DNA of 64,000 nt from Apostichopus japonicus. Its lineage: Eukaryota > Echinodermata > Holothuroidea > Aspidochirotida > Stichopodidae. Below the pieces are notes generated by a model, which did no database searches, was not told the origin of the DNA, and was given only the letters and a program-made list of their open reading frames with translations. Shown in pieces: positions 49,073 through 59,171 of the stretch. The translations under genes and the position numbers were made by a program. Position 1 is the stretch's first letter. Each line of letters opens with the position of its first letter. The stretch is taken from positions 7,674,501 to 7,738,500 of the forward strand of contig NC_092573.1 in assembly GCF_037975245.1 (NCBI RefSeq). The letters run 5' to 3'.

Positions 49073-49719
49073 TATACCTGTGGTTCACAGCCTTAAATAT
49101 GCTAGAATAATGGCTAAATGTTCACATTGGGGAAATCGATGAATTGTTAGAACATCCCTTCAGACAGTCAGAAGCATGAGTTTTTTTTTTGCGATTTAGA
49201 GTTATTCGTTGTGTACATGGAGTGCGTGTGTGTGGATGGGGGCTGTAAAAGCGAGCTGGTACTACCCACACTTCTACAGTTTTGAGTGCCACTTGTATGA
49301 CATATTTTCCGGATATTATGGCACGTGTCTTTGTACATCGCATTTTCAGGGGGGGGGGGGTTGTTCAAGCAGTGGGGGACACCCTCTGCTACCCTTCTCC
49401 TATACTCCGGGGGCACTATGTCGTAAAAAAATTGTCGTAAAGGAAATTGGGCCCAGCGAGGGAACTAAATGCGATTTTAACAAGCCTTTTTTGAAAACAA
49501 ATCAAAACTGTAGATACATTGGTTATTACAACTCGCGAGGGCCTCTTTTAAAGACATAGGTGATCGCCGCCCTTGGGTAAAGAGGGGCGTCCATGTCCCC
49601 TGCTGGGGTCCGATGGCAAAGCCCCTAAAAGCCAAGCGATTTGGTGCACTATAGGGGACTCAATATAATAAGTCTCGCTAGAACAAAGGCAGGTTAAACA
49701 ATTAAAAGCTGAATAATAT
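49073..49719. other. No gene recognised; G-rich and MITE-like scraps
   Basis: Contains a G11 tract (about 49350) and GTGATCGCCGCCC (about 49560), a degraded relative of the CATGGGCGGCGATC terminus. Confidence 0.4.
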
Positions 49720-50976
49720 CTAAGCAATAGAGGACGGACTTTCATCAATAGGTATACAACATGAAAAGTCTTTCCTAACACACCAGAAATGGGATCTTTT
49801 CTCAAACCTTCCTAATGCATGTTTTCTAGCATTGTTCATGCTAAAAGATTCCCTCGCTACCAATGTGATCTCTATTGCCATGAGTTGTTTGTGTACATTG
49901 CACACGACAACCCAGTTTAATCTTTTCTGAGTCAGTGTGCTCCTCAGCCAGGTTTGTAGATGTCTGAAGGCACTACATGAGCGTTGTGCCTCGCATCAGG
50001 AAACAGGGCAAACCAGTAGCAATCTTAGAAGCTGCTCAACCTGTGGAAAAGGGATCTCATTTCTGGTGATATATGTGCGGCACATCTGAAATTAAGGGCT
50101 AGCATTTCCCCCGGATAAGTGCTTGTGCCCTATTGTATTTTCTGTCCATGTTGGCTGCGCCGACGTAGGTTTGGCCACAAAGGTTATCCTTGTTGATTCC
50201 TAGTCTCAGCATGACATTGAATATCATGGATGAAATTGCTTTACCAATGGTTTGCTCTAGCTTATGAAACCCATTGAACCCCTCGTGTACTTGGAGGAAA
50301 TCATCCACGTAGCGTGTGCACACACTTTCCTGTTCGACACCACTTATATCTTGCGTGCCATCGACAATAACTGTCGATATTACGGATCGACTGATATCCT
50401 CAATGATGTTCCGTGGTATCTGGTGGGCAAAAAATTGAAGCATATATTCTACACACTGGTGGTGGGTCACATTTGTGTCCCGTTCTAGCCAATCTTTCAA
50501 TTCCTGGTCTTCCTTCGCTTGCATCAGGAGTAACTGGTTTAAGTTGTCCTCCTTTCTTCGTGTCCACGGTGTGCGAAACCTTGCATGAGTAGGAAACGTA
50601 CAGCTCGAACAATCTTTAAAAGGCACCTCCGGTTCTGTCCTTGTTGCTGTTTGTGGATGGATTGAATCTGTGCTGACACAGCTGTACCATCTTTCTGCTG
50701 CAGTAGATCACTCACTGCCATCCTATGGCTCATTGATGTTTCGTGAGCCCTAAATTTATCCCGAGTTTTCTTCCAAGTTTTTAAGGGAATGCAGATGAAG
50801 GTCGGCTCAGAATTGTTTTCAAGTTTCAGCAAGCCATATGAATCCGCCTTTGCACACTTGGAACACACCACAGAGCCTAACCTTGGGATGAAATGATGCC
50901 AGATGAAATGTTTAAACCACTTCTCTTGAAAGTATAATTTTCTGGACCATATACAGGGAAATAATTTGCAGGTCAT
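49720..50976 (-). pseudogene. ZMYM1-like hAT transposase, internally deleted
   Basis: On the minus strand: a TTF-type zinc-finger region (LYFQEKWFKHF, then CSKCAKADSYGLLK, 50970-50810), FRAHETSMSHRMAVSDLL, then LMQGFAHRGHEE. After a frameshift near 50555 come NLNQLLLMQAKEDQELKDWL and the RNase H-like start IVDGTQDISGVEQESVCTRY and GQTYVGAANM (the D...GxxDxSxxEQ pattern of DUF4371/hAT). The middle of the catalytic domain is missing. The frame soon reaches a hATC-type dimerisation tail (QVEQLLRLLLVCPVS, stop, CEAQRSCSAFRHLQTWLRST, LTQKRLN) ending at TAG 49720. The in-frame TGA falls where active hATC sequences have a residue before the conserved Cys-Glu. Dead, but a possible source family for the local hAT MITEs. 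Confidence 0.88.
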
Positions 50977-51465
50977 CTTAGTTTCCTACATTGCACAAAA
51001 TTTGATAGATATACAATATTTTATAATAAAACTAGTTGCACATATGTTGGTGGGAAATATGAAGAACTAGATAATTGTGTAGGCCTAATAGTCAACACTC
51101 TGACCAATATCAAACTGACATTACTGGCATTGTTATACATGGTTATTATAAAGTCAATACTAAACAAAGACATACTTATATTATTTATCTTGCAAACTCA
51201 CTGATAATATGGAAGCCAATAGATAACAGTTAACACATATATATTTTTTTCAATAATAATTTTTCTTCTGACTCAACAATACTCTGTGTGGAATTGTGTG
51301 GAAGAGTAAACTGTGTGGAAGAGTATGACTAATTTTGTTTGTATTTTGATACATATTGACATCAGAACTCTTGAGGTGGTATGGTTTTCGCTGGTTCATG
51401 ATTCGGAACTGAATGCCCTAACGTCATGTCACTAAGTTGTGGTGGGGTGGTCTGTTGCTCCTTAC

Positions 51466-51716
51466 CTCCAGTTTTGAACGAGTCTGGTGGACGGGTGGGC
51501 TCCGGAGGTACTTGTTCAATCGCTTGATCTTTTGCTGTAAGTGTGTGGATGTACTCAGGTAGTATTTTCTTGTAAAGTGATGCAGTTGGGTTGGTACACC
51601 ACTCTGCTCTCCAGTAATTTCACGTTCAAGTGAACCTGCAGATAAGCTGGATGATTGCTTGGACCTTCTAAAAGATGCCTGGTTTAGTTTTTCATCACCA
51701 GGTGGCTCTCGTGTTT
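51466..51716 (-). pseudogene. Possible upstream exon of the hAT transposase
   Basis: An 83-codon minus-strand open segment (REPPGDEKLNQASFRRSKQS and onward, ending QTRSKLE) with a GTAAGG donor directly after it (51465-51461). It is on the same strand and upstream of the transposase remnant. It is Ser/Arg-rich and has no recognised domain, so the link rests on position only. Confidence 0.35.
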
Positions 51717-53500
51717 TGGTATGGAATGGGACAGTTGCTCAGATTCTGATGAGTCAGCATCTTTACTTGTGGTGCCCTGTGTGATGAAAAATGATGGGTC
51801 AAATAATTTTTATGTTTGTAGTGGTCCGGATGGCCATTTCGGGATAAGGATATATCAAAACCACTTATTATGTTGCAGTAGGTCCTGGACCCTGGTTGTG
51901 CAGGCTTTTCAGTTTAAAAATTACATAGCAGGTCACCTTGGTTTGCTGTTTGTAAATTTTGACTCTTGCACGTGCAATACGATGTTTGTAGTTAGCTCTC
52001 ATATGTGAGCACCTGAGGTGAGCAGATAACGACTCAACTCAATTAATTCTAGGTGAGTTTAGATGCTGTGTTAGCTAACTCATAAGCCATGTTGTGACCC
52101 GCTGCACTTGGTACACTCACATTCACTAATCTCTACAATCTTCACATGTAAGGCGCAAGCTCACCACTAAATTTGCTCTAGCTACAACCCTGCTGGGGTG
52201 TGGCTCTGGACTTTGCCCCCAAGAGATGTATGCAGTTTTCTTGGGCCCCATTATTCACATCAACTCGAAACACATTTTGCCAGTATTGGCAGATCTATGA
52301 CCATTAACCATAAATAAAAAGCAATATCACTTTGGCACACCCATGCATGTTTACCAAACATTAGTGAAATTTATTGCATGCACATAGAGTACTAGCATCA
52401 ACCCCCTCCCCCACCGCCACCTCATTCCTAGAAGTCCCTGTTGTTATTGATTACAGACAAGCTGGATATGGTGGTACATCTTACCTGTTTTGAAGACTTG
52501 TTTTGGCTTGAAGGTCAAGAATGCTTGGTCATGACTGCTTGAGTCGCTTCACGGGGGGACCGCTAGACATTGTCCTGGATCAGACCATCAAACTGGGAAA
52601 ATATAATAAAACAGTACAAGGTCAAGTCCTTACAATTCCACAGGTGCTATTCAACATATATTTTTCACACCTTTCTTCGGTATCGACGCATTACTGACCA
52701 TGTTAGCTACCATACACATTGGACATGTCCCCCGCCCCTCCCCCATGATCGCCGCCCATGGTAACATGTAATATCGTAACTCCTATGGTTCTAGTTGACA
52801 GATATCTGGAATATTTTTCATTCTACCTTTACTCCAATGCTGAAGCCAATCATATACAAAACATTCAATCAATGTATGAAAATACAATAGTGCTACTCGT
52901 TTGATTGTTATTGGGTGAAAGTTGGAATATTTGTCATTCTACCGTTACTCTTATACGAAAGACAATCATATACACATGGACATCATTGTTCAAAAAATAA
53001 TATTGTACTCCTACAATTGTAATGAGGCAAAGTTGGAATATTACTCATTCTACCGTTACTCTCTTATGGAATACAATCAGATTCTACATTCAAATTGATA
53101 GATAAAATCTCCATCTCATTTCTCGTTCCGTATTATAGCAACTGATAATTAGAGACGATTTTTTTCCCCAAAAGTTTGTTGATAATAAACAAGTTGACAA
53201 ATGTAAAGCGTCATTTCACTTAATTTCAGTGATTTTCTAAAACGATAAATCAGAGCAATAACTATAGAAGTACTTGGCATTTCATCATTTCGTATCGGTT
53301 CTTTGCAACACCGACAGAAAATTATGACGAAATGAAGAAATCACACATACATCGAAGGGAGTGATTATATTTTACTTGCTAATTTGTGGTCTAATGATTT
53401 AATCACTTCACCATACCATTGTGATTGTTGTCACTAAATATTTTCATTTCCTGAATTTGAGATCTGTCTGTTTCCTGAGTTCAGTTTTCCTTTTGTAGCA
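51717..53500. other. No gene recognised; orphan MITE terminus at 52745-52759
   Basis: CATGATCGCCGCCCATG near 52745-52760 is the right terminus of the CATGGGCGGCGATC family with no left partner nearby. The segments 52795-52850, 52915-52975 and 53030-53090 are three diverged direct repeats (GTTGGAATATTTGTCATTCTACCGTTACTC-type) spaced about 120 bp apart. Confidence 0.5.
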
Positions 53501-53513
53501 GATTTTATTTTTC

Positions 53514-53711
53514 ATGAGGGAGGCGATTGTATTCAGTATTCAGGTATCATTTTGCCAAAGACAATCGACGCGTGACTACACAAACAATTCTATGTTCGAT
53601 TGGATAAGAAAGCTAACAGATATCAAGGGAGATGGATCGCCTGTTCCTGACACTGATGCAGCTATGTGCGCTTACGTTTTCTATTGGGGCTTGTCTAATC
53701 AGAGATGCTAA
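53514..53711 (+). CDS. Low-confidence candidate terminal exon
   Basis: An open frame of 65 codons after a TTTTGTAGCAG acceptor-like site, ending in TAA-type context at 53709-53711. It contains MFDWIRKLTDIKGDGSPVPD and AMCAYVFYWGLSNQRC. Composition is ordinary for protein and the region has no repeat structure, but I recognise no family and no partner exon. Confidence 0.22.
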   Translation: MREAIVFSIQVSFCQRQSTRDYTNNSMFDWIRKLTDIKGDGSPVPDTDAAMCAYVFYWGLSNQRC

Positions 53712-55153
53712 TCTTAAGTTGCGTTTTATTCAGTTAATCGGTTAATGTAATACGCAAAGTTCAAGCAGATCTATAGTGTTACTGGGAAGATCTGCAATAC
53801 GTGACTTTCCATCAGTTGGTATTTGCTAGATAGAATGATATGCTGCTTAAAAATTTACGTATAGTGAGATGTCTGTTTCATTTTTTTGTGCCTTTTATTC
53901 ATTAAGGCGTAGGAAACGAAACCAAAGATTGTAGTATGCACATCAAAAGCCAGCTAAGACAATGTGCTTATTCCCATTTCAATCTTGAGTATTTGTCTCA
54001 TTTGTCACTTGTAAATCCCTATGAGCATATAACTAAAAGACAAGTACTCACCTTGAAAAAAACAAGAGCTAGATCACTGGATAACGTTATACTTAACTAT
54101 ACATCTTTGGTAGATAAATAAAACTATAAGAATACAATAAATATCGACAAATTATACCATAGACCTTAATTTTCATACTTTAATAAATATTGTATAAACA
54201 TTTATATCATGAATTTATAAGCTAAAGTGCATGTCGAGATGTTCCATAGAGCGTTATGTTTGTAACATAGGACACAGTTAGACTCTTTTAGTTATACCAA
54301 ACTAAGTCATGGTAGCCTATAAATGCGTTCTGTGGACATCACTTCATGAGACGTTGTCAATCTTAATCGAAGTACAACATGTTCGAAGTACACCCTAACT
54401 AGTGACAGATACAGATATTCTCCATGGAAGGAACGGGATTAGGGGGTGGGGTGGCAACTATCGGTAGATACAGAAATTAATACCGAAGTAGAGGTACATG
54501 AGAAAAACATCACAAAACGTCAAGACTCGTGCAAAGTGAGTTAACATTTTCACTGTGTTGCTTTCTGACTAAGTTATAGTGACAAATGATTTTCGTAATG
54601 CCACCCTCCGCTAACCGAATGCCCTGTTAACCATACCAACAGTTATGCCTTCTCTCGTGCATTCATTGATTATCTTATTTACCTCACTTGGCAATCGACC
54701 TGTATCATAATATAAATATAACGCAAGGAGGAAAAGAGAAAAGGACATTTCACTTCTGTCAGTAAGCTGCAAACAAAATAAGGAAATAGTTTGACACGTC
54801 TTATGCCAATTATGAAAATAATTGTAATCCTTTAATGGAAATGCTATTGTTTCAATCTTTATAAGACGCGTAAACATGAAGAATGTGATTGCTTCCCACT
54901 GTCTGTCTGATAAGGTGTTATAAAATACATACCATCGTTATGTCTGTAAGCTACTGTTGTAATATTGTGTAGGAGAATGTGTAAAACCACTTGTCATTTA
55001 GCCTTTGAAGAAGATCCTGCTAGGATTGACACGTCAGGCCAACTCACTTTTACACACGTAATAATTAGTAAAGTAATTGGATGGATCCAGCGCCGGAGGG
55101 AAAAGGGCCATGGCCTTACCTTGGGAGTTTTCGCATGCACGCACGCACACATG
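53712..55153. other. No gene recognised
   Basis: AT-rich sequence. Open frames at 53936-54121 (plus) and 54611-54877 (minus) have no family resemblance or convincing splice context. Confidence 0.35.
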
Positions 55154-55331
55154 CGTTTGTTTTGCTATCTGACCGAGGACTTGAACAAAAGAATTTGAGG
55201 TCCTCGGTTGTGATTTCTAAAGAATCACCACTTCCTCGGAAGAATTCTATTGTATGGGGTATTGTTAAAGTTAGGGTACGTGCATTTGAACAATGGAAAA
55301 TACAATGGGGTCCTCGGTTTGAATGAAACAC
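55154..55331. mobile_element. CCTCGG short inverted-repeat element, copy 2 (outside the duplication)
   Basis: Nearly identical to the units at 13958 and 60551, but its flanks are (CGCA)n on both sides where the others have (GT)n. It lies about 570 bp left of the copy B border, so it represents an independent insertion site. Confidence 0.75.
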
Positions 55332-56098
55332 GCACGCACGCACGCACGCAGGCATTCATTTCCATTTTACTGAAATTTTCTAATCTTTGGTATTTACAAA
55401 TAATTGTCCGGTCTGGGGCCCTCCCCTTCCTAGAAATCCTAGATGGGTCACTGTATGGTAGTCTTGCGGGGATTTTATTTTTGAAGAGAACCTGTGGAGA
55501 AAAAAAATGAGCTAAGTGAGAAAAACGACTTTGGATAAGTCAATTTTCACAAGATTCACTGAAGTTTTTATTTGGAAACAGTTACAAAAAAAGATGTAAT
55601 TGAATGCATACTTACTGTAAAGAAATACAGTTGTTGAAGTCTCAAAGTTTGCAAGAAGAATTACTTAATGCATGTACGGTCTGCTTTAGCAGGTGGTGAA
55701 AATATCGAATTGTTTGCGATCGTCTGCCATGAGCTCTATAACGAAACTTAACTATTTACTAAACAAAAGTACGACATGAATCTATAAATCATTGGACTAG
55801 ATTAAATATCAGAGACTTTACTGAGTTAAGGGGGAAAACGAGATAAATTGTATATCAATGCATGAAGTCAACTTACTTATGTTGTATATTTAATTACTTC
55901 AAGCTACCACGGTAAGTGATATGTATTGTCGATATGTTTAGTAAGTACTACCGTCAGTGGGTGGCACAATTTTGGCGAATGGGCGGTTGAGGTTAATCAA
56001 TCAACGGTTCAGTGCATGGTTCCTATCATTTAGAGAGACAGTTTGTTCAAATGGTCATTAGACTGGATTCTGATTGGCCCGAGTAACTGGCGTCATTT

Positions 56099-57292
56099 CG
56101 TGACTGAAATCGGGGACATTTATTGCGTGACTGATATGGGGGAGGGGTTTAAGTGGAGGGGCTGTCCCCCTTCCCCTTGGAAAATTTTCAAGTGCCTAAG
56201 GTGCTTAGATGTAAAATGGTGATACTTTGAAGCACTTTTTAAATCAATTTTATTTTCAAAAACGTAGCTTTTTCATAAATGAAATCCACTTACTTTACGT
56301 GGTTCTTTGAGAGCTTGTGATTTGCTCATGCTAACACTATAAGTGTAGTTGTGTCGCCGTAGTTGCCATTTATACGGTCGAAAGAGTGCTAGGCTAGATC
56401 GATCTAGCATATTTTTAACAGTGTTTCCACTTTACACTGGCCCACCTAAAATACTGGTTATAAGTTCCGTTCTGCGACGGCACACTTGACTAAATTTTCT
56501 TTTTACAATTATTTTACTAATAATGTGGGATATTTTCGAAATTCCTGAACATTTTGACGAATCGGGGACATTTTCGGGGACACTTGTTCATCGGGGACAG
56601 CACACTGTAATCGGGGACTGTCCCCAAAAATCGGGGACGTCTGGTCACCTCGGGCCTATGAGCTCACTACGGAAACACAAACGTATATAGACTACTAGGC
56701 TGTTCTGTGTTGAATGTACCTAACCCAAGAAACACATCGCGATTGGTCGCGTAGGCGTAGCAATACATGTTTTAAGTTTCAGTCAAAATGCAAATTGTTT
56801 CTAAATACTGTGATATTCATTCTGCCATACACGTCACTCACGTGTGAATCATTTCGGAACACAATCCAGGGATCAGGGATAACCATGTGAACATAAACTG
56901 AACGTAGCCTCCGCTTGTGAGTGCCGCGGAGACCGTTTAATTAAATTGCCAACCCGTTTCCACATTTGACAATACAGAGACAGTTGCGTTTTTTTTTTTG
57001 CGCTGCTGCTTGGATCAAAATCTTTATCAAGGCAATGTTCCCATGGAAGGGATTTTTATTTTGGCCACCTAATTTCGCAGATAGAAAATTAGGTAAAAGG
57101 TAAAGAATAAAAATTGCATAAAAACCATGGTAATATGCACATAGGCCCAGCAACATATTTAGTGTGCATTCAAGTTTTTTTCTCAGTCAATAATTCCATT
57201 TAAGGGGGGAGGGGGCAAGTGGGGGGCGAGCATTTCAACTGGGGGGGGGGGGGCTCCCGCCCCCTGCCCCCCCCCCCGCTGGCTACGCCACT
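56099..57292. mobile_element. Composite insertion with TCGGGGAC motif array
   Basis: Interrupts the duplicated sequence between GGCGTCATTTC and GTGTTAACATTAC and replaces about 40 bp of copy A. The motif TCGGGGAC occurs about six times (56108, 56562-56635), and the cluster ends ATCGGGGACGTCTGGTCACC at 56648, resembling subterminal transposase-site repeats next to a TIR. The right edge (CCCCCCCGCTGGCTACGCCACTG, about 57268-57290) is a CAGTGGCGTAGCC-type terminus. No TSD pair could be read, so more than one element and a deletion are likely. Confidence 0.6.
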
Positions 57293-57575
57293 GGTGTTAA
57301 CATTACAATAAAAATGATGACAACTGTCTAAACAGTCTTTATTGTCTTCTTCAGTTCTAAATTTAGCATGGAATGAATAAGTTTCGTTTGTTCTTACAAG
57401 TCATGAACTTAGTTTGGCATTATCATAGCTGATTAGAGTAGTTATAAATATAAAAGGAACGTGACGTATACATATCATGCTTGCTAGATAATGTAACATT
57501 TCCGCCATGCATTGTATAAAAACATAAATAAAAACGAAGAGTGTTAACAACACGTGCATAAATGCTTATACATAT

Positions 57576-58401
57576 TGTAACGCCGCCAACGGCTGGTAGT
57601 GTAAAATCTGTCTCGAAACCAACTGGAGGAGGGTAGGGGAGGTAGATGGGGGACGGGTACAGATTAACTCTAAATCAGGAAGCAGACACCAGAGTTGTAT
57701 GTTTAATAAAAGTATAATTTCTCATCTCGTTCTACATCTACAGTGTAATATACAATATTTACATTTGCCCAATATAACGTACTGTGGTCGGGCACAACCC
57801 AAGGAAACGCAGGCATAACACTGGGGCTGTGCAAGGGTCGGGCAGTCTAGACGTCGGCAATCAACCGGTGTCGGGCAGCACAGGCTTCGGGTGATCCACC
57901 GGTGTCGGACAGCCTAGGCGTCGGGCATTCCGCTGGACTCGGGCAGCGCAGGTGTCGGGCAATCCGCTGGACTCGGGCAGCGCAGGTGTCGGGCAATCCG
58001 CTGGACTCGGGCAGCGCAGAGATGCGGGCACTCCAAAATGCTTAAACACATTTGTTTGGACTTAGCAAATATCAAAGGCTTTACCACGAGCCGCCGGAAG
58101 GAAAGTTCCTCGTCTTGCACTCGACCGACTCTCCGACTCACTCTCCCATATACGAAAGAACCCTTCATTAAATACTCCGGAAATAACCCCCGTATACACA
58201 CGTCCGTACAGAAACTGTAAAAAGGCTTAGACCAATCAGGGACTACCTGTATATAACTACAGTGAGCTGCGACCAATGGGATCGACTCACACACCCTGCG
58301 CCGTGCCTGCCTTTGCCATTACCTCCGCGGAGCGCAACAGATGTAACCTCTAAGGGAACTAAACGTATCTCACTAAGGAAAATTCGTAGCTTTCCGCTAC
58401 A
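57576..58401. mobile_element. Probable solo LTR (826 bp)
   Basis: Absent from copy A at the equivalent site. Begins TGTAACGCCGCC and ends TTTCCGCTACA, so it has TG...CA ends with a TGTA/TACA inverted repeat, flanked by ATAT on both sides (57572-57575 and 58402-58405). Inside are AATAAA at about 57706, a 34-bp tandem repeat (CCGCTGGACTCGGGCAGCGC..., 57930-58018), and a CCAAT..TATATAA pair at about 58232-58253. A single LTR with a short TSD indicates LTR-LTR recombination after insertion. Superfamily not assigned; because the flank itself repeats CATAT, the TSD length is uncertain by a base or two. Confidence 0.7.
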
Positions 58402-59171
58402 ATATGCTTATACATATACGGCACAGTACACGCTTATATGCAAAGAAAGACGTGTGTTACTTAATACTACATAATAAATGCATATACCCGCATAATATCA
58501 TTTTTATGAGCAAGGTTATAGAATATGGAGGTACTTTTAATGGTACAAGCTATAAAGTACTCTGACTTACTAACTAACAGTGCACGTATACTCTCTAGTA
58601 AGAGTATGGCAGGGCGTACTGCAGCTGCATGGTTGTGTTGTGGTCCCCAAAAATATTTCATTGAGCCCCACACCAGCGGCACAACCAGAAAGAAAAATAA
58701 ATAAGGATCTTGACCACCATCCCCAGCCCCACACCCATCATTTTCCCGGTGTCATTTGACACTCTATGGAAAATTTTTCATATGACCAAAATAAATGGAA
58801 AATGGTCCTCTGTATATCCATTTATGGCATATGTTATCATTATCATATGTATCAATAAAATGAAAACAAACAAAAACTATACAAACTCGAGTGGAGAGGG
58901 AAACATCTTAAATATCTACCAACAAAGCAAGGAGACTGGAAATCCAAATTAATGTTTTGTAATTGCATATAGGCCTACTGCTTTAATTTATGGCACAAAC
59001 GTGACCAACGTATAGACTTATAGGCTATTGAAAATTAATATCAAATGAGGAGTGGATTTGTTGTGTCATGCAGAGCCAAAACAGCCAAAATTAGTGAATC
59101 ATTTGGCACTCTGTTGTGTCCTGTGTTCATTTTAAAACTTGTTACCTGTACCTCTAATGTTTTATCTACAG

